A DNA stretch of 64,000 nucleotides from Fusarium oxysporum f. sp. lycopersici 4287 (taxonomy: Eukaryota > Ascomycota > Sordariomycetes > Hypocreales > Nectriaceae), in contig NC_030989.1 in the NCBI RefSeq assembly GCF_000149955.1, positions 513,079-577,078 on the forward strand. Reading direction: 5' to 3'. Below the pieces are notes generated by a model. The model saw nothing but the letters and a program-made list of their open reading frames with translations. It ran no database searches and was not told where the DNA came from. A program made the translations under genes and the position numbers. How positions within the stretch are numbered: the stretch's first letter is position 1; every line of letters starts with the position of its first letter. Positions 43,701 through 56,032 of the stretch are shown here, in pieces.

Positions 43701-46069
43701 CAAGCCATCGCTCAGCGCAAGGGTGGCATGATCCACGGACAATGTCAGAACCAAGATTCTGTGTCATCTCGTGGAGTGCCAGGCGCAGTCGATAGCCGTC
43801 ATCCTCATACTTGTTCAGACGTCTCTGTAGCTCCGAGTCCATGGCTGGTGGAGAGTATCGCTGAGGTGTCACTGATGTCTGCTCATCTAGATACCCATCT
43901 CTTGTGGTAGTGTCACTAAATACCGAAGAAGCGCTGGTGCTGATGATAGAGGCAGTCTCAAAGTTGTTCCTTGGGTTTGACATGGAGATGGGCTGCGAGA
44001 TAGCAGACATCCCAGAAATGGAGGCTGGTCCTGATCTAAAGCTTCCTGAAGCCGAGTGGGGTCTTCTTTCGGGGAATATGGCATTCACCAGGGTCGCGAT
44101 ATCGGCAGGGCTAATTACCAGGTAAGGATGGACCTCCTTGGTTTCTCGCAACGACGTGATGGACCTCGCTGGGAGGAGTTTGGCAGCCGGAACCTTGGAT
44201 CGTGATCCTTGGAAACGAGCGAGAATACTTTCCACGTGGCCCTTGATTTTGGGTGGTATGTCCACAGGAACACAGGTTGCCGAAGGCTTACCACTCCACA
44301 TGCTGGAAACATACTCATGAGCCTTCATGGCTACCTTTTTAAGAATCTTCTCGCGCGCATAAGGCGTGATGTGGTACTCGGCCAGCATTCCATACGATTC
44401 TGGATGGATAATGACGCCCAAAAGAAAAACGAAGAAGAGGCATCTCCAAACTAACCAACGGGAGGTGTTTTCGACATACTTGTTTTCAAGCTTTCTCAAA
44501 ATGGCATTTCCAAGTTCCAAAAGTCCTTCGGGAATTCCAGTGGCATCTTCATCGTCGACAAGCTCAAATAGTTGATTTACTGCGCGTTCGTAGAACTCCT
44601 TGGCTGCAACTTCATCTGAATGGTTCCAGTCGGACAAGTTGAATCGTGTCCCATGCTGGTCTTCTGCTCGGTCGAGCAAGAAGGCTCCATCCTCGAGGAT
44701 CTTCATCAGATACCATTCCATATTGGATTTGCCAGACCAGTCACGCATTGCTGTCCAAATATTGAGAACTGAAATCAAGAAATGCTCGCCAGTGGATTTG
44801 GGTTCAGAGATCAGTCGTGCCAAAGCAGTAGCCCAGATTTCTGTACGTCGTTGATCCTCAGAGCTGTCAGGTCCGGCAGAATTGGCAAAACAGGTGTGGA
44901 TGAGGATGGACAAAGGGTCGTGTCGTTGGAAAGACAGCAGTCGCTCTATATCCACAGCAGTGCTATTTCGTCCGGACGCGCTTGCGTGAGCTCTACCTCC
45001 GGAACGGCCATGGAAAGGAAGGACAGATTCCACGGGCTCCAAACCTTTATGATAAGACAAGAATGCGTTCAACTCGGAACTCGACAGAGAACATATACGA
45101 GTAGCCAAATAATCCGGATTTGTACGGAGCTGTGTGAGAAAATCCAAAAACGTATCGCGAGCAGATGCAGAAATGTCGTTCAAAAATGGTGTAATAGATT
45201 TGAGAGGACCAAGAGCTGCCGAGTTAGTAGGAGTATCCAAACTTTCAGAAGATGCGAGACCAGCTGAGGCGAGACCTTCCATCTCGGGATCGAGAAGAGC
45301 ATAACGACGAAGTTCATCGCAGCTGTTGCGTACATCATGGATGGCGCTGTGAAGGGCGGCAAAGTTCTCCTTATCGTCACGACGGAAACTGTCGACCAGA
45401 TTACGATGAGCTATTTCTCCGCAACGGGTCAAACGGGCGCTGAGAGCAGTAGAAACCAAATTCCTCTGGAGACGCAGACGGGTGTTTGCACGCTTGCGCT
45501 CCTGGTATTTGGACAGTCGTACTAGATGAGCCAGCTCTTCGAGTGTTGTACTTTCGGATTCGGGGGAAAGATGTGGATTTGTGTATTGAGAAACATCTTG
45601 TAATAATGGCTTAAATGGGGAATGTCCCTCGCCGTCGTTGTCGCTAGGCTTTAAAGACGAGACCCGAGGGCTATTTCTTGGTGAAGGCTGGCCTGGCATA
45701 TTCGGCTGTGCCACAATGGGCTTTCTTGACGACATGACTGGTGAATGTTGTTGACCATGACCCCGATGGTCTCTGTCTTCAGTCTGTCGTTGTGATGTCT
45801 GCTTCGATTCGCGGGTTGGGCTAGGGCTCGGAGAGCGTCGTCGTCGAGATCGAGATGGTTGTACATGAACATCGACAGATGGCGGGGGCGACCCCGAATC
45901 TTGCGCTACAGCGGACACAGCTACCGTTAATTAGCAAAAGTTGAAGACAGAATCAGGCACAGCCAGTAGTCGGGTTGTTCAGACTATGGCTGAGTGGCAA
46001 CGTCGGAGACGTACTAGGAGCAGAATGAATGCGGACAGGTGAAGACAAAGATCGTTGCATAGAAACCAT
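40703..46069 (-). CDS. Large conserved protein (~1,750 aa), function not recognised, one frame break
   Basis: Exon 1 is 46015-46069 (MVSMQRSLSSPVRIHSAP). The intron at 45921-46014 has donor GTACGT, branch GCTAAT and acceptor GGTAG. A long exon then runs to a frame break near 41637. In the first frame ...HPNPYAKL goes over to nonsense; shifting one base continues SLHELENLIVAAL and runs to the stop at 40703. A single missing base in the A3 run there would explain it, as no intron fits. The N-terminus is Ser/Arg-rich and disordered. A helical region lies at about 330-580, with a hydrophobic stretch RWLVWRCLFFVFLLGVI. There are Ser-rich linkers, an acidic patch and a second helical region near 900-1150. 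The last 100 residues resemble a Sel1-type repeat (VAVHWMEAAEHGGDELA). I cannot name the family. Confidence 0.75.
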
Positions 46070-48909
46070 TCTGAGCTCAGGGAACTCTACTTCGCAAATG
46101 AGCAGCTATTATAGCTGTCGTGAGGCGCCGCTCACTGGCTTGTAAACAAAGGTATATGACTCGACAAATGCAGGCGGAAGCAAGTCGCAAGGAATATGGT
46201 TGTACGAGGATTCGAGAATGGGTGCCAGACCTGCCAGCGAAGATTGGAGCAAGTAAGGAATGACAAGGCGCGAGGTTGGAACCTGAGATGATGGATGGCG
46301 CGTTCCAAAAAGTTCTAGCGTATGAAGGACCAGGATCGTATCACGAGTTGGAGTCGCACGTCGAGTTTGGCCAAAAACAATGCAAAACAGAGAGAGATAC
46401 GGAGAACGAGGGAGGAGTATGTCTATTGTTGAGCAGGAGGAGAAGAGAGGAGACAAGAGAGAAGATGTGGGAGGTGAGAGGAGTTGAGGGGAGTTTTTGG
46501 AGGTGGGGGAGAAGTAGGCAAGGTATCGTGGGAATAGAGGGACTATGGATGATATGGTGCTTGTAATAACAGCGATGGAAGGGGCCTCACAACTGGCACC
46601 TGTCGGTTGCGCCGACCGACTGCAGCATAGACCAGACGCTGATGCAGGCAGGCTCAGACAAACCAGAAACAGAAACAAACAACCTTGAACAACGAGATCG
46701 GACTGGACTTGGACTGGGATAAGCACAGGATCCAATATGATGGGGTAGAAGTATCTCATCCCCGTCCCCGTCCCCGTCCCTACGCTACCTCGCTATAACG
46801 GACGGGAACAGGCGGTGCGCTACGGTAGTGGGTACAGAGCATCGTTGGCAGATGCTATACGCTAAACCTGTTACAGTCGGGAACGTCGCGGCAATGCGGG
46901 TGAGCTTGAAAGTCAATTGGCCAAACGTATCTCTTGTGGGTTGGTACCTGAAGCCCTGTGCGATTCGCACGTGTCCATCAGCGCTGGGCGGCCTTTTTTC
47001 CCTGCCCTGGTCGGTCGGGCCGGGTCATGAGTTGTGCGCTGGCAATGCCCAAGCGCTACAAGTATGAGTTAGGTTAAACAGATATCAAGGCTGAGTTGTT
47101 TAAAAAGACTGGCGGCTCTTGAGAGTTGTGGATTTAGGCTGTGGACCTTGAAAGAGCCGAGCAGGGCAGACTTGCGCCCTATCGTGAACACCTGTTCTTG
47201 TCCCGTAAGTATGGTTGAGAGTGGAACAAGGCATCCACTGGTTGAACCAAGTCATGATCGACTATGACGGTAGGACAATCATGACTTGCAGCGTGAGTGT
47301 GTGCCTGATTTACAATGTAGAAGTAAGTAATCTCGGTGGCAGAAAGTGTATCTTGTTTATTGTCTGTGTAACTCGAAGCTATGAGTTGTCATGCATTCCC
47401 CTCAGCCAGCAAGGATAGCAATCTATGAGGAACAAGAACTCCGTACCAGGCAATTATGGCCACGAGGGCAAGAGATGATGAAAAGAAGAAATTAAAATGA
47501 ATGATAACGAAAACAAAAACAAATCAAAACAAAGAAGCACCTGCACGTCTCCGTGTTCGGATTGAGTTTTACTATCGGGTAATTTTACACCTGTGTTGTA
47601 AGTTACAAGGGTTTGGACTATTGCCTCGTCCACTTATACGACTCACGATACTCATCAATGAAACCAAAACTCGAAACCGTCGAATAACATGTGATGAAAG
47701 ATAACAAGCTGTTCTTTTTCCAACAATACTTCCCCTCTAACAATTGCTATCATCCTCCTACCAGACCTTCAACATCGCACAATGTACCCAAACCCCCCTC
47801 CCCCCATCCACACCAGCAACCAATCTAATCGCACCACGCCAGTTCCCTCTATGCGAGGCAAAGACAACAGTTGCTGCAACTCTACAAGCAGCAGCTGGGT
47901 TGTGTGTGCCAACGCATTCCCCCCCCCCCCAAGACCACCAAGACACCAATCATGCGCTTACCTCCACATGCATCCTCTTCCAATCACTGATTGCCAGACG
48001 AGTTCTGCGCTGAGAGCTCACCGAGGACCCCCAGCCATTCATATTTGTTAGACAGACCGACTCGTCGACTCTCTAGCCAGTTATGCAGCCGTATTCGGTA
48101 TATTATCGACTATTCTCAGCTGCCTCCGGCTCTAACTCGCCACTTTAATCTAATGCAACTATCCTTATTCGTCTGAATATCCAGTGAACGACATTTGTGC
48201 TACCTACTCGACTCGAATTGTAATTTGTACAGGCGGTGCGCTGGCCATGCTGCTCCACCATCAAAACTCCACCGCCTCCCAACAATTCACGACAACTTCA
48301 TCCGCATCTAGCTCCCGCCTTTTCCCCAGTCTCTATGTCCTCATTCAGCCGAGGATGTCTTTCCATTCATGCACGTCAGCGCGTGACTATCCCAACAGCG
48401 GTTGACAGGTTGCCATGGTGTGTTGTCATTACTCATGAACAGTCATCAACACCCATCGACGTAGCTGTCAATCCAGCTCACTGCTGAGGCTCTTCACCTA
48501 GGTTATACCCTACAGCCACATGGCATCTTTGGACACCGTTCTTTTCTAGCCCAATCGGTACACTCGTCTCATCTACTTCGTCTACGTCTCCGACTGGCCA
48601 AATCATACAAGCTCACCCTAGTTGCACAAGTTCTTCTAAAACCCTGCTATGCATCCGTTATTGAATGCATCACCGGGACATGTCTCACATCAGAAGCATT
48701 GATCTTAATAGACGCATAAATTCATAGATGCATAGACAAGTGAAGTTTATATCTTAGCCAATGAAGGGTATAATATCAACGCTCCAACCCAAACCCAAAC
48801 CAGTGCCATATTAGGCATGTCGCAACTCTGCCACGAGCTGTATGCTCACTAAACCATTTTTTGTCATGTACTCAATATCTTTCGTCCAGTTTAACGGCTT
48901 GGGATCCCA
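46070..48909. other. 2.8-kb intergenic region
   Basis: Upstream of the large gene and 3' flank of hapX. A 216-codon minus frame at 46109-46759 is compositionally odd and probably a long 5' leader. Short CCCCGT repeats occur at about 46762 and a C12 run at 47919-47930. No gene called. Confidence 0.5.
47919..47930 (+). repeat. C12 homopolymer
   Basis: Twelve consecutive C residues in intergenic DNA, the longest C-run in the window. Confidence 0.9.
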
Positions 48910-50659
48910 TTAGATTCCCCTCCCAAACCGAATATCAAAATCCTTCAGAACGCTCATTATACTTGCTGCTTCAACCTCAATCGGCATCATCACACCAGGT
49001 GGTGCTGGCCGAGTACCTGGTCTAGGTGTAGCCTTGAGCTTGGGCAACCAAGAGCCGATATCATCAGCCGCCTTGGAAAAGTTGCGATGACTGGATAGTG
49101 TCTGGTATGCCTCAGCACAACTCAAACCCAGGCTTGGTAGACTTGGGAGGTTGATCTTCTCTGGTTGCGATGGCTTCTGGGACTTACAGNNNNNNNNNNN
49201 NNNNNNNNNNNNNNNNNNNNNNNNNNNNNNNNNNNNNNNNNNNNNNNNNNNNNNNNNNNNNNNNNNNNNNNNNNNNNNNNNNNNNNNNNCCACGATTGAG
49301 TTTGGGGACGGCGAGGAGGAAGCTTGACACCCATTCATCGGCCGTCATCTCCATAGCGAGAATAGGAGGATCAGTATCTTCAGGAGGTGGGGTCTGAACC
49401 TGCTGAGAGATGGGAGGAAGAGTATCATTAGGAGTCATGGCGGGAGTCGCGAGAGCGGTATCAGCGCAGACGCAGTAGGTTCCATCCTTGCAGAAGCCGC
49501 AGCCATCTCTGAAAGGCATAGAGTCCATGGAAGGGAGTTGAGAAGGAGCAGAAAAGGCCTCTTGGGTCTTGCGGGAGAACATGGCTGTGAAATCAGTCTC
49601 AGCGTCGGCATTAGATCGATGCCTCTTCTCAGTAGATACGTTAGCCGATGGCGAGGCAGGACGCTTCAACTCTTGAGATCGATCAAGAGCCTCAGCTACT
49701 TCGTCGAGACACTGGCAATTTGATGTAAGAGTGCACTTGCCGCAGCCATTAGCCGCGGAGTTCAATACCTCCTCGGCACAGGCACAAGGTCCATTTGGAG
49801 AACAGTTGCCACAAGTTATGGCTGTCTCAGTATCGTTGGAAGTGCTCATGTCGAGGGTTTCTGGAGGAGAGATGATTTGGGAGATGGAAAAGGAGTGGCC
49901 TGATTGACGATCAGGTCGTGCATCAGGAAGACTGTGTCTCGGTCCCTGACTGGTGGGACTGTGAAGTCCTTCAAACGGGTGCTGAGAACTCATGCTTCGG
50001 GATTGAAAATTTGAGTTAAAGACACCTTCATCTAGACGACGTTTGAGAGTCTCGGCTTCTGTCTCGACTCTGATACGGTCCTGTCTCTCTCGCTCCAGCA
50101 TGTTTTCAAGTAACATGCATCTAGATCGGAAGGATTGGACATCGAGTTCAAGTTCGTGGATCTTGTCCTTGAGTTCTGATTCATGTTTCTCCTGGGCCTC
50201 ACGTTGCTGATCAAGTTGTTCCTCAAGCTCTCCAACACGAGCAGCCCTCCTCTCTCGGAAGGCCCTCTGAGCTGCGCGGTTTTGAGCCTTGCGCTTAGTG
50301 GGTGGTGTATCGGTAGCGGGCTTCCTGCCAGGCTTGGGCCTTGGAGGAATCACCCATTCTTTAGAAGTCATAGACACCTTTGGAGGCTCCGGCGGAGCCG
50401 GCTGGGGGCTGATTACGGACGACATGGCCATCTTGTTGATGGAAGGAAGAGCAGTGCGCTGCTGAGGTTGTGTGGGTGGAGGTGGCTTCGCACTCGGCTT
50501 AATGGAGAGTGGCGTCCTGTGGCTGTGGGGACCCGATGTGGCTGGTGAGGCAGCAGGACTTGGTGCAGCTGAGATGGCACGATGCCTGGTTCCTGACTGT
50601 GAAGCGACAGGTGTCCCGGCTCCAGGGGATGCAATGGACTGAGGTGATGAAGCCGACAT
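48910..50659 (-). CDS. hapX: HapX-type bZIP iron regulator, interrupted by assembly gap
   Basis: ATG at 50659 (MSASSPQSIASPGAG); the open frame extends further upstream, but this ATG fits the family. HapX partners the CCAAT-binding complex and represses iron-using pathways in iron starvation, or activates iron storage in excess. Visible features: the Hap4-like CBC-binding motif at 96-112 (SMTSKEWVIPPRPKPGRK); the bZIP basic region at 121-145 (TKRKAQNRAAQRAFRERR) with a coiled coil after it; and Cys-rich regions CGNCSPNGPCAC (283-294), CGKCTLTSNCQC (306-317) and CGFCKDGTYCVC (387-398), which sense iron, probably via Fe-S binding. A 100-N gap at 49190-49289 cuts the gene. After it the conserved tail resumes with CKSQKPSQ and includes SCAEAYQTLSSHRNFSKAAD, ending in TAA at 48910. 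The two sides lie in different frames only because the gap length is arbitrary. The fourth Cys-rich region should lie inside the gap. Confidence 0.93.
49190..49289. other. Assembly gap, 100 N
   Basis: Exactly 100 N, the usual placeholder for a gap of unknown size. It lies inside the hapX coding region, so part of the 3' coding sequence is missing. Confidence 0.99.
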
Positions 50660-50887
50660 GGTGAGAGTCGACGAGTAATAGATGTTGTGGTTGTGGCGAG
50701 ATCGGTTCTCTTTTCGGTCGGTTGTGCCAAATCGGGTCGGAGTTCCGAGAGATAAATCTTGAAAGATTTGCCGAATCAAGTTTGTCAAATAAAAATTGCC
50801 GTAATTGAGTTGTTAATGTTTCTTGCTCCAATCCGAGCTCTTCGTGGACGTCAATGGTGGTTTGGGTTGACAGTCAATGCTGCAGAT

Positions 50888-51225
50888 TGATAAGATTGAT
50901 TGGGAGCGTAGCTGACGCAACTGCGATGTGACAGCTCGGTGCGATCTCGGCTTTGGCCTCGGTTGATTGATAACGGCTGAGAGCCAGATTGACAGATTGA
51001 TAAGGTGATGAACCCATCCGAGTACAGGAGCCGGAGGATTTGTAAAGGATCATCAATCAATCAGAACTAAGTTGGAGAGGGGAGAAAGGGTAGCAGAGAA
51101 GGAAATTAATCGCGGGGTGCCTCGTTACTTTTGTGCCCCGAGCACAACCGACGGTTGGGAAGCCAATGGTCCGATTCCAGGAGAAGATAGTGGACCTGAT
51201 CAGATTGATAAGATTTGATTGATAA
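50888..51225 (-). promoter_or_regulatory. Cluster of five TGATAA (GATA-factor) sites upstream of hapX
   Basis: TGATAA begins at 50888, 50968, 50998, 51206 and 51220, all in the same orientation, 230-570 bp upstream of the hapX start. The 51200-51212 copy sits in ATCAGATTGATAAG, near the ATCWGATAA site of the fungal iron GATA repressor SreA/SRE1. In Aspergillus, SreA represses hapX, so regulation by that factor is a reasonable inference. The nitrogen GATA factor AreA is an alternative. Confidence 0.5.
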
Positions 51226-52909
51226 AAGTTTTGCGGACGTCACACGCCAGGCACGAATCATTTGCGCCAGGCATTCAGAACAACCAGCCAGATGAAGTTT
51301 CATCAGATTACGACCGAATTGAACAGCAACTTTTCTCGTAATTTGATTGCCGACCAGGCATTTTTCAGGCATCCAGTCTCAGCGATGGATCTAATCAGTC
51401 ATAACTTTTGGTGGCTCCGCAACACCTTGACCACCTGGACACATCCAGCCGTGAGACCCTCAGAGCAAGTTATTAAAACTCAATCATTGACGCGACAGTC
51501 AGAATTCGGCATTTTATCAGCAGTAGCTCGTCGATCTTGCTGATAATCCTCCGCGGCAGTTCGAATCACGTTGCAGAATATTCGCATTCTCGTCATAATG
51601 CAACGAAAGGTAACATCATCACTGAAGATCTCCAATGGTCGTTCTCTGTTCAATGGGTTCCTCCACCGAAGCCCCTCCAAAGCATTGACACACACCTTCT
51701 TAATTCGTCCGAGGCTCGGGGCTCACCTGGAATTGGCCGGCATAAGTCGGAGTTGCACGAGCGAATCCGTGATCACGCAGCCATCAGATAAGATCCTTTC
51801 AGGATGTATAACTTTAGTGCCAATCCCAGGGTCTCCCTCCGACTTCGCTGTGTAATGGCTTCAACTCTCAGCCCTCTCTCTATACAGGCCTGGAATCCCC
51901 ATGGAATTTGCGGCGGACTGTTGGGAAATGGCCCGCTCACGTGGGTGAAGTAATTATATCCGGACTGGAACAGCCGATCATAGGACCTTAATTGAACTTG
52001 CATTTTCCGTCCATCCAGCGGCTGGTGGTTCGTACCACTTGATGTTGGGGCAAGCTACTAAGCTTGGGGCCAGATGATGTGACATTGAACTGTAGCAAGG
52101 GTTCAACGCCGCCTGAAACAGCACGGAATTTTTGGCATCTGACATGGTCAATTTGAAGAGGCTCGATGTTCGATGATACCAATCAACTCGAAATCCTTGT
52201 CTTCAGTGGGATATTGACTGACTCCAATTCTCGATCTTCAATACGTTCAAGCCAGCTGTCCTTTAGCCTGGACTTATCCTCGGTAACATATGCTTCGGAT
52301 CAGTTCCTCAAACGTAATGCGATCTGCTTCCTCTGACTTTCTCTTTGCCCGTCCAGTTGATTCGGTCATGGTATTCAGCGCTCGATCTCCACGGAGCTAA
52401 ACCCTTTGCCAGGTTACACGGAGCAAGTCTAGAACCAACATGTCGATGATGGCCAATGGGAAAGGGCTCCTCACCCGGAACTTGGAGTTCCAGATAAGGT
52501 GATCTTGGCGGTCGGTATTGCTGTCGGGAGCAAATGGCTTAGATCCAGGGCCGTGGGCGACGGGAAGAGTTCTTATATTCTCTCATTTTTGAGGAGACTA
52601 TCATAAGAATAAACTCTTACTTAGCAGTGAAAATAGACATTTCATTAACCTTAATATGTTATATATTCATATTATGGAAGATAGATATTCTGATATTGTT
52701 CTTATTAATATATGGAAATAAAATCGCATTAAGAGTGATCAATATGCCAGTTCAAAGATCTGGGGTCCATCGATAAGATCACAATATCCAATCAAGGCTA
52801 GCGCCGCCTAACTTCACCATCACAAGCTCCTCCACCAAATCCATGCCACCTAACCTTTAGCCTACGTCGAGACACTTACAGACAACCGCCCGGTATACAA
52901 CCACCCATA
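51226..52909. other. Intergenic region between hapX and COG2
   Basis: About 1.7 kb without a supportable gene. It contains an AT-rich patch at 52560-52745 and the CA/CT-rich leader before the COG2 start. Confidence 0.5.
52560..52745. repeat. Small AT-rich patch, possible RIP relic
   Basis: About 185 bp rich in TTATATAT and ATTAATAT words between normal-composition flanks, similar in character to the larger island at 28.6 kb. No terminal repeats or frame seen. Confidence 0.4.
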
Positions 52910-53779
52910 ATGGCCGCCGCGCCAGACAACCTCTCATCCTCCATGGCAGATCTCAGAGTATCCGCTCCATTTACACTCTCCGGCTCAGACACTTCCTCTG
53001 TCGATGAAGATGCTCCTCTCCCATTTCCTGAAGCTCTCCCACGCGCCGACTTCTTAGCTCAAGACTTCCAACCTGCCGCCTATCTATCTGCTTTACCACA
53101 TCGCCACCAAACTCTCGAGGATTTGCGATCAGATCTTCGCGACAGGAGTGCTGCGATCAGCTCTGAACTTCTCGAACTCGTCAATTCGAACTACACAGCC
53201 TTTCTTTCGCTCGGCAGCGAACTGCGCGGCGGCGATGACAAGGTCGAGGATGTCAAGGTTTCTCTACTTGGTTTCCGACGAGCTGTAGAGGAAGTCAAGA
53301 CGAAAGTTACGGAGCGAAAAGAGGAGACGAATGCCCTCAACGGAGAGCTACGTGGCGTACGATCAGCTATTGAGAAGGGGCGCAAGATGATTGAGCTCTC
53401 TGAGCGTCTTGCATCACTAGAAGAACGCCTGTCCCTGGATAGTTTACCGAACAATGAAGAGTGGGACGAAGAAAGCGAGGAGGAAGACGAGGACGACAAC
53501 TACGGAAGCTCCCCAACAAGGCTACTTGTTTCGGCACAAGAATGCAGCCGCATCACAAAGCTACTCGAGTCTTTAGACCCAGATGCCCCGTTTGTGATCA
53601 AGATGGAGGAACGTTTGACACGGTGCAGAAACACGTTGCTGCTGGACTTGGGCAATGCTCTAAAAGAAGCAAAGAAGGCTGGTGTAAAAGGACAGGATAG
53701 AGTGCTGAAATGCCTGGCGATATATAGAGTGCTAGATGCACAATCAGAGGCCGTCAAGGCCCTCAGAGGCAGTTCATAG
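52910..53779 (+). CDS. COG2: Conserved oligomeric Golgi complex subunit 2
   Basis: A single-exon frame of 289 codons from ATG 52910. COG2 belongs to lobe A of the COG tether, which catches retrograde vesicles at the Golgi. The N-terminal COG2 family signature is clear: PRADFLAQDFQPAAYLSAL, then TLEDLRSDLRDRSAAISSEL and ELVNSNYTAFLSLGSEL. A long coiled coil follows (GFRRAVEEVKTKVTERKEET to LASLEERLSL), then an acidic linker (EWDEESEEEDEDDN) and a C-terminal helical segment. It is short compared with animal COG2, which matches the short form of filamentous ascomycetes. The gene ends 86 bp from the convergent ribosomal-protein gene. Confidence 0.9.
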   Translation: MAAAPDNLSSSMADLRVSAPFTLSGSDTSSVDEDAPLPFPEALPRADFLAQDFQPAAYLSALPHRHQTLEDLRSDLRDRSAAISSELLELVNSNYTAFLSLGSELRGGDDKVEDVKVSLLGFRRAVEEVKTKVTERKEETNALNGELRGVRSAIEKGRKMIELSERLASLEERLSLDSLPNNEEWDEESEEEDEDDNYGSSPTRLLVSAQECSRITKLLESLDPDAPFVIKMEERLTRCRNTLLLDLGNALKEAKKAGVKGQDRVLKCLAIYRVLDAQSEAVKALRGSS

Positions 53780-53865
53780 CCACAATGAATAATGATACCC
53801 ACGACGCTCACAAGGTCTATTCTTAATATGACATATGATACAATTATACAAGCTCAAGGCTATTT

Positions 53866-54820
53866 TTACATGATGCTCGACAATGCCTCGGGGGTAATCT
53901 GCTCCTCTGCATCCTTCAACTTTCCATTCAAGCTTATGCCAGGTCCATGGGTTGTGCTGAGAATAACCTCGTGAACCTCCTTGTGCACCTCCTCTGAAAT
54001 CTCCGCACACTCTGCCTTGACCTTGTTCAGCAACACCTTGATGTTGTTCTTGAGCTGATCCGGCGAGTAACCCAACTGTCCAATAGCCATACGAATAACA
54101 CCCTGTCTCTCACGGTAATCAGCTGCACCAGCAGAGTCTCGCATCGACTTGACGACATCGGGGACGATGGTTCGCATACGCTTGCTGGGCATGAGACCCT
54201 TCGGACCGAGGATTTTTCCTAGACCGGCTTTGTTGAGAGCTCCTTCGCTGGCCTCGTGGCAGATGAGACGGTCGAAGTTGATCTGTTCCTTTTTGATGGC
54301 TTCGAAGAGGGTTTCTTGACCGACGGCTACAGCACCTGCGGCGGTGGCTTGCTGAGCGATCTCGCTGCCTTCAGGGCAGATGACGGCAATTTGCCAATCG
54401 CTCTGGACGGGGTGGGGAAGTCGGACGCTGTTCTTGATGACGGGTCCGTTTCGGGCGGTCTTGAGGTTGATGTGAATTTCGTACTTGACCGAAGCAGGCG
54501 GTTGTCCAACTTCAACGGCTCGTAGGACTCTGTAGAATATTAGTCTCCCCCGCCTGGTGCCATGTTCCCAATCCCACTGACCTCATAGCTTCACATAACG
54601 AGTATTGAGGGAATTCCCTCTTGGCCAAGTTATGTCTCTTGAAGTCCTTAGGCAACGCCTTCTTCTTCTTTGTCTTCTTGATTCTCACAACCGAAGCCTG
54701 TCGAACTTGTTGAGCAGCCGCCGGGGCGAGGAACTTCGGTATCGTGGGAATTGCCGGTCGAGGAGTCTGGAGGAGGGATAGCCTGGCCATGGAGGCCAAG
54801 CAGCGGTCGATTGGCGCCAT
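53866..54820 (-). CDS. MRPL1: Mitochondrial large-subunit ribosomal protein uL1m
   Basis: Exon 1, 54582-54820, starts MAPIDRCLASMARLSLLQTP, an Arg/Ser/Leu-rich mitochondrial targeting sequence. The intron at 54530-54581 (GTCAGT donor, CTACAG acceptor) leads to exon 2, 53866-54529; 300 aa. It is the mitochondrial L1 protein, which forms the mobile stalk near the E site of the ribosome. L1 signatures in order: YEIHINLKTARNGPVIKNSV, GSEIAQQATAAGAVAVGQ, the conserved GLGKILGPKGLMPSKRMRT, and IGQLGYSPDQLKNNIKVLL. Convergent with COG2. The identification is firm. Confidence 0.93.
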
Positions 54821-55092
54821 TGTGAGGGGTTAATTGAGAGCTCTGGCGGACCGGCCCTTGATCGTGATACTCAGATGGCGCAAAAAGTCGAGGTTGCTAA
54901 AGTGTTTTAGGTGGGCCTGGAATGTCAGGTGTCGACGCTTATCGATAAGCCCCTCGACTTAATGAGACGTGAACTTGGGAATGGAATCACTTTTGTTTTG
55001 GCGGAGAGATACTTGAGATATTGAATTGATTTTGCTAATATAGTCTATATACATGTAAACCTACTCAAATCACTCGCTATATCACTCGCTAT

Positions 55093-56032
55093 CTAATCAA
55101 CACAAACAAACATGTCCTTCAACTTGCCCAACACAACCTTCTGTCGCGCAGCATCAGCAGTCGTCTTATCAGCAGCATCACCAACACTAATAGAAGCAAA
55201 ACATCCGTCCTTCAGAGCAATCTCAGTTTCAGTAGGAAGGCGATCCTCGCCACACCATTCAGTATCACGCTCAGACAGAAGACCAGTGTTGATGCGGGTC
55301 AACACCCACTGGAACTTGGACGCATCAGTACATTTACCCTCAACCTTGCCAAAGTTGACGTTGAGATAGACATCCTTGGGCAGATAAGGCTTTCCAGAGT
55401 CGACAATCTTCTTGACGAGAGTGGTCGCGAGCTCAGCGTAGACAAGACTGCGCTTGGGGACGGGGCTAGTGTTGAAGGCCGTATTTCCGGTAGAAGCTCC
55501 AGAGAAGGCAATGGCTGGGATGCCTTCTTCGTGAGCAGCATAGCAAGCGGCGCCGACGGTGCCAGAGAAAGGAACTTGGAGCCAAAGGTTGGTTCCAACG
55601 TTGGGACCAGCGACAGCAAGCTCAGGAGCGGCGCCATCCCACAAGCCAGGACCAAAAGTGTCGATACCGTACTTCATTGAAGTGACAGGGAACGAGTTGA
55701 CCCAGTTAAGATCAGGGCGTTTGGGATCATGACCAACAGGGCCGCTGTTGGCAGGACAGCTGTCGTACTGACACGCCGTGGTGCGGTCCTTGGGCTTCTC
55801 ATCCCTAGAGCCTATATGATGTTAGATTTGATTGAAACGCGTCTTTATGTGACTTACTGCTGCCAGACTTGTTCTCTGCAGGAGCCGAGAGAACAACGTC
55901 GTAACCCGCACTGTTCAAAGCGTCATTGAAAGTGCGGATATATGACTCTGCCCAGCCATCATCGTTAGATTGAACGATTCTCACAGCCTGAACCGCAAGG
56001 GGCAGAATAGCAACAGAAACGAAGGACTTCAT
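55093..56032 (-). CDS. Secreted SurE-type acid phosphatase / 5'-nucleotidase
   Basis: Exon 1 is 55858-56032, the intron 55812-55857 (46 nt, GTAAGT donor, TATAG acceptor), and exon 2 is 55093-55811; 297 aa. The start MKSFVSVAILPLAVQA looks like a signal peptide, so the enzyme is probably secreted. The SurE fold removes phosphate from nucleotides or other phosphomonoesters with a divalent metal. The metal-binding Asp pair stands in IVQSNDDGWAESYI right after the signal. Other family marks: GYDVVLSAPAENKSGSS, VGTNLWLQVPFSGTVGAACY and EEGIPAIAFSGASTGN. The Ser-Gly-Thr loop is intact, so activity is expected. Fungal members are annotated as acid phosphatases; the substrate is unknown. Confidence 0.9.

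Noticed and set aside
46109..46759. 216-codon minus-strand frame upstream of the large gene
   Set aside because: Composition is odd (Leu/Ser/Pro/Ile without domain pattern), no splice context, and it lies where the 5' leader of the large gene is expected.
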